DNA from: Spirosoma agri
Lineage (GTDB): Bacteria; Bacteroidota; Bacteroidia; Cytophagales; Spirosomataceae
Length of the DNA stretch: 64,000 nucleotides
Direction: 5' to 3'
Assembly (NCBI RefSeq): GCF_010747415.1
Contig: NZ_JAAGNZ010000001.1
Location: 620,001-684,000 of the forward strand
The position numbers and the translations under genes are program-made. Shown here piece after piece: positions 16,721 to 26,560 of the stretch; within the stretch, counting starts at the first letter, position 1; every line of letters starts with the position of its first letter. The notes beneath the pieces were generated by a model. It saw only the letters and a program-made list of their open reading frames with translations, did not search any database and was not told the DNA's origin.

Positions 16721-17587
16721 ATGATAAAAAAAGCTGTTATTCCCGCTGCCGGACTTGGAACCCGGTTTCTGCCTGCTACCAAGGCTCAGCCTAAAGAAAT
16801 GCTGCCGATCATTGACCGGCCTACCATTCAATACGTCGTGCAGGAAGCCGTCGATTCGGGTATTGAAGACATTCTGATTATTACCGGAAAGGGCAAACGC
16901 GCCATCGAAGACCATTTCGACCGCAATTTTGAACTCGAAACCCGACTTGAAGAGAAAGAAGATCAGTTACTGCTGGATGAGATGCGCCGGTTGTCGGACA
17001 TGGCTAATCTGCACTACGTTCGCCAGCGCGAACTGAACGGACTGGGTGATGCGATCCGGTACGCCAAGCACCACGTTGGGAATGAGCCGTTTGCGGTCCT
17101 ACTGGGCGATACTATCATGGATTCGGTGATTCCGGTTACCCAGCAACTGATCGACACCTACGCGCAATACGGCGGTTCGGTCATTGCCGTTGAGGAAGTG
17201 CCGCACGATAAAGTGAACCGCTACGGCATTGTGGGTGGTAAATCCTTGAACGACCGGATTCTGGAACTGACCACCCTCGTCGAAAAACCATCGATCAGCG
17301 AAGCCCCTTCTAATCTGGCCATTGCTGGACGCTACGTGCTGACGCCGGAGATTTTCACGATGTTGGAACAGACCCCGGTTGGTAAAAACAACGAAATTCA
17401 GTTGACCGATGCGCTGCTGTTGCTGCTCAAACGCGAGAATCTGTACGCGCACCGCATCGAAGGAAAACGTCACGATATCGGCAATAAGCTTGATTTTTTG
17501 AAAACAACGGTCGAATTTGCGCTCAAACGCCCTGAGTTCGCCGATAAGTTTCGGGTATTCCTGAAAGAGATTATTGGGAACGATTGA
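16721..17587 (+). CDS. galU: UTP-glucose-1-phosphate uridylyltransferase
   Basis: Makes UDP-glucose from UTP and glucose-1-phosphate for polysaccharide and envelope sugar synthesis. The start is set at the ATG 16721 (MIKKAVIPAAGLG), because the 29 codons before it are not family-like and run through a repeat. The 288-aa protein has the nucleotide-binding signature GLGTRFLPATKAQPKEMLP, the VQEAVDSGIEDILIITGKGK segment, VLLGDTIM around residue 127 and VEKPS further on. Length and motifs match bacterial GalU. The GHMP kinase gene lies immediately upstream on the same strand. Confidence 0.95.
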   Translation: MIKKAVIPAAGLGTRFLPATKAQPKEMLPIIDRPTIQYVVQEAVDSGIEDILIITGKGKRAIEDHFDRNFELETRLEEKEDQLLLDEMRRLSDMANLHYVRQRELNGLGDAIRYAKHHVGNEPFAVLLGDTIMDSVIPVTQQLIDTYAQYGGSVIAVEEVPHDKVNRYGIVGGKSLNDRILELTTLVEKPSISEAPSNLAIAGRYVLTPEIFTMLEQTPVGKNNEIQLTDALLLLLKRENLYAHRIEGKRHDIGNKLDFLKTTVEFALKRPEFADKFRVFLKEIIGND

Positions 17588-17694
17588 GGTATTTTTCCGG
17601 GGCACCCGCCTTTATGTACAAGTGAATCACAACGGATTGATATCAAGTGCTCGTTCGTCGTGTGTTTCAATAAAATTCTAACAACCCGTCTATT

Positions 17695-18399
17695 ATGAAC
17701 TACCTGCGCTTATCAGTTGCCAGTCTGCTGGCCCTCGCGCTAACGGTTAACGCGCAAGCGGATAATCTTCCGAAAAAAGGCAAATGGGAAACGCTGTTCG
17801 ATGGTAAGGACCTGAAGGGATGGCATACGTATCTTAAAGCAGGTCAGCCCGTTGGCGACAAATGGGTCATTGATGATAATGCCATTCACCTCAAAGAAGG
17901 GGGCGCGGGCGATCTCGTCACCGATAAGGAATACGGTGATTTTGAGCTGGAGCTGGAGTGGAAAATCGCCGAAGGAGGAAACAGCGGTGTCATCTTCCAC
18001 GTACACGAAGATCCGCAGTACAAGGCTACTTACCAGACCGGCCCCGAAATGCAGGTCCTCGACAACGAACGTCATCCGGACGCGAAAAAAGGACGCGATG
18101 GCAACCGAACAGCGGGTTCACTTTACGATATTCAAAAGCCGGTTACGCCCAATGCGGCTAAACCCGCTGGCGAATGGAATAAGGCCCGTCTGGTCATCCA
18201 TGATGGAAAAGCGGAACAGTACCTGAACGGCAAGAAGACCGCCGAGTACCCTACCAGCGGCCCGGAATGGGATAAAATGGTGTCGGAGAGTAAGTTTAAA
18301 GGGTGGGAAGGCTTTGGCAAATACGCTACCGGCCATATCGCCCTGCAAGACCACGGCAACAAAGTCTGGTATCGTAACATCCGGATTCGCGAATTGTAG
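17695..18399 (+). CDS. Secreted DUF1080 (3-keto-disaccharide hydrolase-like) protein
   Basis: A 234-aa protein with a Sec signal (ending LTVNAQA) and one DUF1080/PF06439 domain. This is a concanavalin-like beta-sandwich with the landmarks WETLFDGKDLKGWHTY, GDLVTDKEYGDFELELEW, GGNSGVIFHVHE, GPEMQVLDNERH and a closing WYRNIRIREL. Members act in the periplasm on plant or oxidised disaccharides. The next gene is a Tat-exported sugar isomerase-like protein, a pairing often seen in Bacteroidota, so both may serve exported sugar catabolism. The exact substrate cannot be given. Confidence 0.9.
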   Translation: MNYLRLSVASLLALALTVNAQADNLPKKGKWETLFDGKDLKGWHTYLKAGQPVGDKWVIDDNAIHLKEGGAGDLVTDKEYGDFELELEWKIAEGGNSGVIFHVHEDPQYKATYQTGPEMQVLDNERHPDAKKGRDGNRTAGSLYDIQKPVTPNAAKPAGEWNKARLVIHDGKAEQYLNGKKTAEYPTSGPEWDKMVSESKFKGWEGFGKYATGHIALQDHGNKVWYRNIRIREL

Positions 18400-18409
18400 T
18401 TGAGGTAAT

Positions 18410-18506
18410 GTAGAGACGCAATACCTGGCGTCTTCTGTGCGTCAGCAATTACTGACGCCAGCAATGAAACCATCCGGTTATGAGACGCAAGGTATTGCGT
18501 CTCTAC
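18410..18506. repeat. 97-bp inverted-repeat element with GTAGAGAC ends, copy 2
   Basis: GTAGAGACGCAATACCT at 18410-18426 has an exact 17-bp inverted copy at 18490-18506. The interior contains a second nested pair (GGCGTC ... GACGCC). It has no coding capacity. Its ends match the elements at 16616 and 49532, suggesting a dispersed palindromic repeat family. Confidence 0.75.
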
Positions 18507-18521
18507 CAATCCTAAACCACT

Positions 18522-19394
<873 letters not shown>

Positions 19395-19407
19395 CGTAAA
19401 GTACCGC

Positions 19408-19483
19408 AAATGGGTAATCGGCTAAACAGCGAACTGGCGTACCGGATCAGGAACCAATTCACTGTTTAGCCGATTACCCATTT
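19408..19483. terminator. 22-bp inverted repeat after the isomerase gene
   Basis: Bases 19408-19429 pair perfectly with 19462-19483 around a 32-nt loop. It sits between the isomerase stop and the nuoK start. It has no U-tract, so it may be a terminator, an mRNA-stabilising hairpin or a repeat. Confidence 0.55.
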
Positions 19484-19505
19484 ACGTAACCACCCAATTC
19501 TCGAT

Positions 19506-19817
19506 TTGGAACCTGTTGATAGCCATCTATTTTTGATTGTCGGAGCGGCTTTGTTTGCCATTGGTCTGGCTGTTGTTCTGCTCAAGCGGCATGCGATTGT
19601 CGTGCTGATGGGTATTGAACTGATGCTTAACGCGGTCAATATCAACTTAGTCGCGTTCAGTCAGTATGACCCTGACCGGGTGCAGGGGCAGATGCTGGGC
19701 TTATTCGTGATGGTGGTGGCCGCTGCTGAATCAGCGGTTGCGCTGGCCATCGTGTTGCAGGTTTACCGCCATTTCCGAACGGCTCAACTCGATGAGTTGA
19801 ATGAAATGAACCAGTAA
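19506..19817 (+). CDS. nuoK: NADH-quinone oxidoreductase subunit K
   Basis: A 103-aa membrane subunit of complex I with three predicted helices. It contains the conserved GIELMLNAVNINLVAFS stretch with the helix-2 glutamate, and AAAESAVALAIVLQVYR in helix 3 with the second glutamate. No ATG precedes MGIEL; translation most likely starts at the TTG 19506-19508. nuoJ, normally upstream, is absent, and an unrelated sugar isomerase precedes it. nuoL follows after an intervening oxygenase gene. Confidence 0.92.
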   Translation: MEPVDSHLFLIVGAALFAIGLAVVLLKRHAIVVLMGIELMLNAVNINLVAFSQYDPDRVQGQMLGLFVMVVAAAESAVALAIVLQVYRHFRTAQLDELNEMNQ

Positions 19818-19902
19818 AGCGTTGGGGAAAAGACACTGACCGCTGCGTCTACTGCATTCAGTTCATTTCTGAGCCCGGATTAGATCCAACCTGCTACCTT
19901 GT

Positions 19903-20517
19903 ATGAATCCCCAATTCGAACCCATTATCGACGGTATCCTGGAACACGGGTATGGCATTGTCGATGATTTTTTAACCGCGACCGACGTATCCGCTCTGGC
20001 ACAACGACTTCGTCAGCGTCGGCAGGCGGGTGAATTCAAAGCGGCTGGTATTGGCAATCAGCAGGTGCTGGTCGAAAATAAGATACGGGGTGATGAGATC
20101 CTGTGGATCGATGAGGCCACGGCTACGCCTGAAGAAACCGTATTTCTCCGGCGTATTGGCGAGTTCGTTGACTACGTGAATCAAACCTGCTACCTTGGGC
20201 TGCGCGACTACGAGTTTCATTACGCATTGTACCCGCCCGGTACGTTCTACAAGCGTCACCTCGACCAGTTTCGGAGCGATTCACGCCGAAAACTTTCCGT
20301 CATCTGTTACCTGAATACGGATTGGCAGGAAACTGACGGTGGGCAACTGGCTTTGTTTCTGCCAGACTCTGATAAGGCTGCCGGTTCAGAACGGGAACTA
20401 ACCATTCAACCCATCGGTGGTCGGCTGGTCTGTTTCGAAAGCGGTCGCCTTGAACACGAAGTGCGCCCTGCAAGCCGAGATCGATTGAGCGTAACGGGTT
20501 GGCTAAAAACGGGTTGA
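19903..20517 (+). CDS. 2OG-Fe(II) oxygenase, prolyl 4-hydroxylase-like
   Basis: A 204-aa soluble enzyme with the double-stranded beta-helix iron site: His119 and Asp121 in FYKRHLDQF, and His185 in SGRLEHEVRP. An Arg in SRDRLSVTGW would hold 2-oxoglutarate. LSVICYLNTDWQETDGGQL is typical of the prolyl-4-hydroxylase (P4Hc) group. It couples oxidation of 2-oxoglutarate to hydroxylation of a substrate, perhaps a protein side chain. It lies between nuoK and nuoL on the same strand, an unusual place for it. Whether it modifies a complex I subunit is only a guess. Confidence 0.85.
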   Translation: MNPQFEPIIDGILEHGYGIVDDFLTATDVSALAQRLRQRRQAGEFKAAGIGNQQVLVENKIRGDEILWIDEATATPEETVFLRRIGEFVDYVNQTCYLGLRDYEFHYALYPPGTFYKRHLDQFRSDSRRKLSVICYLNTDWQETDGGQLALFLPDSDKAAGSERELTIQPIGGRLVCFESGRLEHEVRPASRDRLSVTGWLKTG

Positions 20518-20760
20518 TACGTTCCGATTTTCACAAGAACGATGCTTATCAACGAAAGGATTAGCTCGTGACTATCTTGTCAATCGTGTCGAATTAGCAT
20601 TCCCACCGTTACCGAAGCAGGGCAATACGTAGGCAAGTGAGCAATTGGTCATCGCGCATTTTCGATACATCTGGTAAAAAGCAGACGACTTTGCGTTTCG
20701 ATGCGTTTGCTTCCCCACAGTATATTGGGGATATTTGCGGCCAATTCAGACCGATTCTAA

Positions 20761-22668
20761 ATGCCTGACGACGCTTCCCCACTTGTTTCTTTCCTGATGG
20801 TGACTTTGCTGGGGCTACCCTTCGCCGGATTCCTGGCGTTGATGCGCGCCAACCGTAGTCTGTCGGGAATGCTGGCTATTGGGTTGACAGGGTTGGGATT
20901 AGTGCTGTCGATGGTTGCCGTAATGCAACTGCCGCAGGAGGCTGTTACGATTCGGTCGGCCTGGGCAACCGTGTCGGGCGTGTCGTTTGGTGTTAGCTTT
21001 CGGCTGGATAGTCTGAGCGGCCTGATGCTCGTGCTGGTTCATTTTGTGGCACTGCTGGTTCAGCTCTACTCGCTATCCTATCTCCACGATGAGCCAAAAC
21101 TGGCGCGTTATTTTGCGTACCTGCAACTGTTTGTTGGAGCCATGCTCGGCATCGTTCTGGCCGGTAATTTGCTGGTTATGTACGCCTTCTGGGAACTGGT
21201 CGGCCTGGCATCTTATCTGTTGATCGGGTTCTATACCGAACGGCCAGCCGCATCCAAAGCCGCCAAAAAAGCTTTCCTGATGAATCGGGTTGGCGATATT
21301 GGGTTTCTGATCGGTATTTTTCTAACCTATTACTATTTCGATACCCTCGAATTTGATACGCTGCTAACGACAGACATAACTCGTGTTCCGTCAACGGCCC
21401 TTGGGTTGTGTCTCTTTCTGGGCTGCGTTGGAAAATCGGCCCAATTTCCGCTGTTGACTTGGCTACCCGACGCCATGGAGGGGCCAACCCCCGTGTCGGC
21501 TCTGCTCCATGCGGCCACGATGGTAGCGGCTGGAATTTTTCTGCTGGCCCGAATTCACCCGTTGCTATCACCCGATGCACTCGTAGTGATTGCACTGGTA
21601 GGCACCATCACGACGATTCTGGGGGGCTATTCAGCAGTGTTTCAGTCGGATATCAAAAAGGTGCTGGCGTTCTCAACGGTTTCGCAACTGGGGCTGATGG
21701 TTGCTGGAATGGGAACAGGCAATGTCGGCGGAGCGATGTTTCATCTGCTGACGCATGCGTTCTTCAAGGCTGGTCTCTTTCTGAGTGCGGGTGCCGTAAT
21801 TCACGCGGTCAACACGCAGGATATGCGGCAGATGGGCGGACTACGAAAAGTCTTACCAACAACATTCATCGCATACAGTGTTTGCGTGGCTGCGTTGGCC
21901 GGCCTGCCTTTTTTCTCCGGCTTTCTATCGAAAGAAGCCATTCTCGGGGGTGCTTTCGGCTGGGCTGGCGAGCAGACAAGCGCCCTGGCCTACATGGTTC
22001 CGGTTCTGCTGCTCGGCTCATCCGGACTGACCGCCTTGTACATGGCCCGGCAATGGCGACTGATTTTCTTCGGGAGTTACCGGAACGAATCGAACTCGCT
22101 GGCCCATGCGCACGAACCCGACTGGCTCATGCGGGGTCCGGTTGTGATTCTGGCGATGTTATCCGTATGGTTCTGGTTTTCTGTCAATCCCTTTTCCGGT
22201 CATTCGAGCTGGTTCTTTCAGTTAATACCGGTGGCCGAAGAACCGGCCATCTGGTGGCTGGCTCCGATGTCGATCGGGCTCGTAGCGGCTGGGGGGTGGG
22301 TTGGCTTTCAGATGCGCGAACCGAACAACACACATGGGTATGTTCGCCTATCATTGGAATACGGATTTTTAGATACGATCTATCACTACCTGCTTATCAA
22401 TCCAACGCATAAACTGGCCCTGCTGCTTAGCCGAGCGGACCGGCGTGTGGTCGATGGAACCGTCAATGGCCTGGGCGTCTCGACTGTGGTGCTGGCGCAG
22501 ATTACCAACGCTATCGACCGATTCGGTATAGACGGTCTCATAAACGGTATTGCCTGGACGGCTGGTCAGTTGGGCCAGTTAACGCGATCCGTGCAGAACG
22601 GTCGGGTTCAGTCGTACATAACGGTGGCTGTTGCTGGGTTGCTGGTATTGCTTTGGTGGCTTTTATAA
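20761..22668 (+). CDS. nuoL: NADH-quinone oxidoreductase subunit L
   Basis: A 635-aa antiporter-like proton-pumping subunit of complex I, with many predicted transmembrane helices. Conserved charged positions are visible: YAFWELVGLASYLLIG (Glu), FLGCVGKSAQFPLLTWLPDAM (Lys), EGPTPVSALLHAATMVAAG (His) and the broken-helix segment near DIKKVLAFSTVSQLGLM. The C-terminal part is the lateral helix and last membrane helix. Full family length. A 243-bp gap separates it from the upstream oxygenase gene. Confidence 0.96.
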   Translation: MPDDASPLVSFLMVTLLGLPFAGFLALMRANRSLSGMLAIGLTGLGLVLSMVAVMQLPQEAVTIRSAWATVSGVSFGVSFRLDSLSGLMLVLVHFVALLVQLYSLSYLHDEPKLARYFAYLQLFVGAMLGIVLAGNLLVMYAFWELVGLASYLLIGFYTERPAASKAAKKAFLMNRVGDIGFLIGIFLTYYYFDTLEFDTLLTTDITRVPSTALGLCLFLGCVGKSAQFPLLTWLPDAMEGPTPVSALLHAATMVAAGIFLLARIHPLLSPDALVVIALVGTITTILGGYSAVFQSDIKKVLAFSTVSQLGLMVAGMGTGNVGGAMFHLLTHAFFKAGLFLSAGAVIHAVNTQDMRQMGGLRKVLPTTFIAYSVCVAALAGLPFFSGFLSKEAILGGAFGWAGEQTSALAYMVPVLLLGSSGLTALYMARQWRLIFFGSYRNESNSLAHAHEPDWLMRGPVVILAMLSVWFWFSVNPFSGHSSWFFQLIPVAEEPAIWWLAPMSIGLVAAGGWVGFQMREPNNTHGYVRLSLEYGFLDTIYHYLLINPTHKLALLLSRADRRVVDGTVNGLGVSTVVLAQITNAIDRFGIDGLINGIAWTAGQLGQLTRSVQNGRVQSYITVAVAGLLVLLWWLL

Positions 22669-22738
22669 CGCGGACGATCCGCCGTGGGGCGTAGTTCCTC
22701 AATCAGTGCTATAAATCGCGGGCTTACCTGCGTTCTGT

Positions 22739-24418
22739 ATGATTCTTTCGTTACTCGTTTTTATTCCGCTGCTTGGTTCCCTGCTGGTAGCGTTATTGCC
22801 TGAGGGTCAAAAAAATCAGTTTCGATTGATTGCTTTGGGCGTTACATTGGCCGATCTGGTGCTGGCTGGGCTGGCTTATGCGGCTTTTGATACCACAGTC
22901 GCTGGTTATCAATTGCTGGAAAAAGCCGACTGGATTACATTGCCGCTGGGTGGCCTGGGCGTTGCGTCGATTGATTATTTAGTTGGTGTCGATGGGTTTA
23001 GCTTGCCACTGGTCGTGTTGTCGGCGGTCGTTATGGTAATCGGCGTTGTGTCGTCCTGGAACATGACTCACCGGCTCAAAGCCTATTACTCCCTTTATCT
23101 GTTATTGACCGGCACGATCATGGGTTGTTTCGTTGCCCTTGATTTTTTTCTGTTCTTCCTGTTTTTCGAGTTCATGCTCCTGCCGATGTACTTTCTCATT
23201 GGCCTGTGGGGCGGACCACGCCGGGAATACGCATCCATCAAATTTTTCCTGTACACGCTGCTGGGTTCGTTGCTGATTCTACTGGTTATGATCGGCTTGT
23301 ATCTGTCGGTGATAGATCCGGTTAGTACCGCGGTTATGGCTGGACTGGCTCCCGATGCATCGGCCGTCACGGATGAGATGATCCGTATGATTCAGGCGTA
23401 TTTGCAAAATGGCCAGCTCAATCCGGCTCAGGTCGTTCACACCTTCGATATGCGTTATCTGGCCGATGGTGGCAATTACCTTCCCAATGCGTTTCTGAAT
23501 CCGGTCTCTGAGCCAATCATTCTGGGCCTTCCCGCCCGTATGCTGGCGTTTTGGGCAGTATTTCTCGGCTTCGCCATCAAACTGCCAATCGTGCCGTTAC
23601 ATACCTGGTTACCCGATGCGCACGTAGAAGCGCCGACACCCGTTTCTGTGGTACTGGCCGGTGTGTTGCTTAAAATTGGGGGCTACGGGTTTCTGCGTAT
23701 CGTCTGGAATTTCTTTCCGGATGGGGCGGCTGAATATGCTCAGACCCTCGCCCTGCTGGGCGCGCTATCCATCGTGTATGGTGGACTGAATGCGTTGGCG
23801 CAGACCGATCTGAAGAAGATGATTGCCTACTCGTCGGTGTCGCACATGGGGTTCGTGCTGCTGGGCGTGGCCTCGCTAACGGCGGAGGGCATCAACGGGG
23901 CCGTTTACCAGATGGTCAGTCATGGCGTCTTATCGGCGATGCTCTTTCTGCTGGTGGGGGTCGTATATGATCGTACCCACGACCGACGGATCGATTCGTA
24001 CCGTGGCCTGATGCAAATTATGCCACATTACACGATTCTGACCGCGATCGCATTCTTTGGCTCGCTGGGACTGCCGGGTTTTTCGGGCTTTGTGGGAGAA
24101 CTATTCACGCTGATGGGCAGTTTCCAGTCAGCATGGTTGCCCGGCTGGGTGACGGTTGTTGCGGCAACGGGTATTTTGCTGGCTGCGGCCTATTTTCTCT
24201 GGACGCTCCAGCGGATGTTCTTCGGCCCGACCTGGATACGGCCCTCTGAGGGTCATTCGGGTGAAACCATGACCCTCCCGGACCTGACGTCCCGCGAAAA
24301 ATTGCTACTGATTCCCCTAGGACTAATGGCGCTCGTATTGGGTATTTTCCCCAATATCGTCTTTAACCTGAGCGGAGTAACCGTGGCGCAATGGCTGGTA
24401 AAATTCGCCGTGGAATAG
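22739..24418 (+). CDS. nuoM: NADH-quinone oxidoreductase subunit M
   Basis: A 559-aa proton-pumping subunit of complex I. Landmarks are LFFEFMLLPMYFLIGLWGG (the conserved Glu), GFAIKLPIVPLHTWLPDAH (the conserved Lys), EAPTPVSVVLAGVLLKIGG and DLKKMIAYSSVSHMGFVLLG. It lies 70 bp after nuoL on the same strand and is surely co-transcribed. nuoN, which normally follows, is not here: the stop codon is one base from the stop of the convergent gldG. Confidence 0.96.
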   Translation: MILSLLVFIPLLGSLLVALLPEGQKNQFRLIALGVTLADLVLAGLAYAAFDTTVAGYQLLEKADWITLPLGGLGVASIDYLVGVDGFSLPLVVLSAVVMVIGVVSSWNMTHRLKAYYSLYLLLTGTIMGCFVALDFFLFFLFFEFMLLPMYFLIGLWGGPRREYASIKFFLYTLLGSLLILLVMIGLYLSVIDPVSTAVMAGLAPDASAVTDEMIRMIQAYLQNGQLNPAQVVHTFDMRYLADGGNYLPNAFLNPVSEPIILGLPARMLAFWAVFLGFAIKLPIVPLHTWLPDAHVEAPTPVSVVLAGVLLKIGGYGFLRIVWNFFPDGAAEYAQTLALLGALSIVYGGLNALAQTDLKKMIAYSSVSHMGFVLLGVASLTAEGINGAVYQMVSHGVLSAMLFLLVGVVYDRTHDRRIDSYRGLMQIMPHYTILTAIAFFGSLGLPGFSGFVGELFTLMGSFQSAWLPGWVTVVAATGILLAAAYFLWTLQRMFFGPTWIRPSEGHSGETMTLPDLTSREKLLLIPLGLMALVLGIFPNIVFNLSGVTVAQWLVKFAVE

Positions 24419-24419
24419 C

Positions 24420-26090
24420 CTATTTTCCGTATCTCCGCTTCCGGACGACCTGCCAGACACCGCCAATGAGTCCCACCAATGCCAGTGGTCCCAGCAAATT
24501 AAGTGCCTGCCAGCCGGTTCGATTGGCGTCAACGCGGATTTTGTCGAGCGGACGGAGCGTTACGGTACGGGCGCGGGCGGCAATGACACCATTCGGATCG
24601 ACCAGGTAATCAATCGCGTTCAGCGCAAAATCCTTGTTGGCAAACGTGGTGCGGGTAAATCGATCGAAACCCAGTGGATAGGGGGCATTGCGCTTATAAT
24701 CCACATCATTCACGATTAGGTCACCATCTGAACAGACCAGCACCCGCGAAGCCGCGCCCTGCGCCCGAAAACCTGCCGCCCGTGGATCACCCGGTAAAAT
24801 CCGGTTGGTAAATAGCGATTGAAACGTCCCTTCGAGCAGATAAGCAATACTACGAACGCCATCGGTGTAGGTCTGCGGATCGGGCTGTTGACGGGCCTCG
24901 TTATACGATATCAACACCGGGGCTTTCAGAACTTTGGTGTACTGCGAAGTCAACAACAGGGGCGTTTTCTGAATACCTACCGACCGTACCGTATCCAGCG
25001 TACTCACGAACCGGCCCAATACGCGGTCTAGATTGCGCACGATGGGGTTACCGCTCGTTCCAAAATTGTTCAGTAAGGGATAAAAGCGCCACGGTAGAAG
25101 CTGCACATTGGGTTTGTCGCCAATATTGCCCACGTTGAGCGGGATGGGTGCGCAGTACATGTCTTTCACCACGTCTCGGTTCAGGCGAACACCCCACCGG
25201 AAAAACAGATCGTCGAGGCCGAGATTGATCGGTTGCGCGTACGTGCCTTCGTTATTGACGCTGTCCACGCGCTGCCCATCGACAAAAAACAACGCTCGAC
25301 CACCCTTGACGACGAACTGATCGAGTTTGAAAATCTCATCTTCCGAAAAAGGACGATCCGGTTTTGGAACGAGTACGGCATCCAGCCCTTCGATGGGCCC
25401 CGGCTTGGTCATGTCGATGAAAAAGAGGAGGTAGTTTTCCTGCACCGAAGCCAGCAAATCAGCAAATCGGGAGGGCGGAACCTGCGTGTGGCCGTACAGC
25501 AAGCCGATGCGCCGACGCGTCTCGTCCGTCTGGGTGAGCTTCCGAATCGCGGACGCCAGCTGAAACTCAACGCCTTCGTATGACTGGTTGAGCTGCTCTT
25601 CTTTCGATGCCGCTTTGTTCCCTTTCAGCAACAGAACGCCCGTTTCCTTGCCTTTATAGGAGACGACAACGCCCGGAAAGACCAGTTTTTCGGTGCGTTT
25701 TCCGCCTTCACTGGCGACCAGATTTGTTGGTAATAATCCCTGCTGCTGAAGTTTGTCGATGAGTTTGTTCTTGGCATCGACATTGGTAAGCTGGTCCGGA
25801 TCGACGAAGCGGTACGTAATTTTTCGCCCCGAGTTGACAGCCTGAAACTCGTCCAGTGTTTCGCGTACCGCCTGTTCGAGCCGTTTGAACGCCGGTGGCA
25901 GGTCGCCCGTCAGGTACACATCGATATGCACATCGTCGGGCAGATTGGTCAACAGCGTTTGAGTCGCCGTAGATAACGTATATCGTTTCTCCTGCGTGAG
26001 ATCGAGTCGAAAAAAAACGAATGCCGATAAAACGTTGAGGACGATGAGAGCCGCAATACCAAGCAGCGTACGGGAAGAAGCAAATTTCAT
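24420..26090 (-). CDS. gldG: Gliding motility protein GldG, ABC-linked
   Basis: A 556-aa protein of the GldG family, part of the GldAFG ABC system needed for gliding and surface motility in Bacteroidota. One N-terminal helix (residues 8-30) is followed by DLTQEKRYTLSTATQTLLTN and a long extracytoplasmic ABC-2-associated domain (VHIDVYLTGDLPPAFKRLE, then a central LVPKPDRPFSEDEIFKLDQF). A second transmembrane helix at the C-terminus ends in a basic tail (VRKRRYGK). gldF, often the direct neighbour, is not next to it; a small coiled-coil gene is. It is convergent with nuoM, with only one base between them. Confidence 0.93.
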   Translation of the reverse strand: MKFASSRTLLGIAALIVLNVLSAFVFFRLDLTQEKRYTLSTATQTLLTNLPDDVHIDVYLTGDLPPAFKRLEQAVRETLDEFQAVNSGRKITYRFVDPDQLTNVDAKNKLIDKLQQQGLLPTNLVASEGGKRTEKLVFPGVVVSYKGKETGVLLLKGNKAASKEEQLNQSYEGVEFQLASAIRKLTQTDETRRRIGLLYGHTQVPPSRFADLLASVQENYLLFFIDMTKPGPIEGLDAVLVPKPDRPFSEDEIFKLDQFVVKGGRALFFVDGQRVDSVNNEGTYAQPINLGLDDLFFRWGVRLNRDVVKDMYCAPIPLNVGNIGDKPNVQLLPWRFYPLLNNFGTSGNPIVRNLDRVLGRFVSTLDTVRSVGIQKTPLLLTSQYTKVLKAPVLISYNEARQQPDPQTYTDGVRSIAYLLEGTFQSLFTNRILPGDPRAAGFRAQGAASRVLVCSDGDLIVNDVDYKRNAPYPLGFDRFTRTTFANKDFALNAIDYLVDPNGVIAARARTVTLRPLDKIRVDANRTGWQALNLLGPLALVGLIGGVWQVVRKRRYGK

Positions 26091-26155
26091 ACGGGACTAT
26101 AACGAGTAACCGAGCCATTAAATTTTTCGGAGTAGAATGGCTCCGTCACCTTGCA

Positions 26156-26395
26156 TCAATTCAACCGATCAACAGGAATCGTACGAAGAAGTTCCTGAGC
26201 ATCCGTTTGCGCAACGATAGGACTTTCAAGTGAGGTTGGTTCGATGCCAAGTTCTCTCATCAGCCGATATTGTCGCGCTTCCAGAAACGTTAACCGGGAC
26301 AAGACCTGACTCAGCCGGGTTTCCTGCTCATCCTGTTTCGTCTGGAGCAAGGCTACCTTGCGTTCCAGTTCGTCAATACGTTCGTGATCATTCAT
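26156..26395 (-). CDS. Small coiled-coil protein
   Basis: A 79-aa protein whose first 50 residues are a clear heptad coiled coil (ERIDELERKVALLQTKQDEQ, ETRLSQVLSRLTFLEARQY). A short tail follows with no membrane segment. It lies 65 bp before gldG on the same strand. No family is recognised. It could be an accessory factor of the gliding gene or unrelated. Confidence 0.55.
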   Translation of the reverse strand: MNDHERIDELERKVALLQTKQDEQETRLSQVLSRLTFLEARQYRLMRELGIEPTSLESPIVAQTDAQELLRTIPVDRLN

Positions 26396-26560
26396 CGTGG
26401 GTGGGGTTATGGGTGGTCAATTTTACGTCAATTCAGCCAGAAAGTGAAGTGATTGTCGTTATTTTTCGTTCGCGACGCAACCCTTCCGTCAACCGCTCCG
26501 TATTGACGACTGAACCGGTTCAACTGTTCTGTTTTTTAACCTTATAACACAGTTGAGATA

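Noticed and set aside
21408..22412. A 334-codon plus-strand frame inside nuoL
   Set aside because: It overlaps the unmistakable nuoL frame and its translation is rich in Cys, Arg and Gly, as expected of an out-of-frame shadow.
26487..26508. CGTCAA/TTGACG inverted repeat before the YxFxxD lipoprotein
   Set aside because: Six-base arms with a ten-base gap are expected by chance in a region of this size and no second copy was seen.
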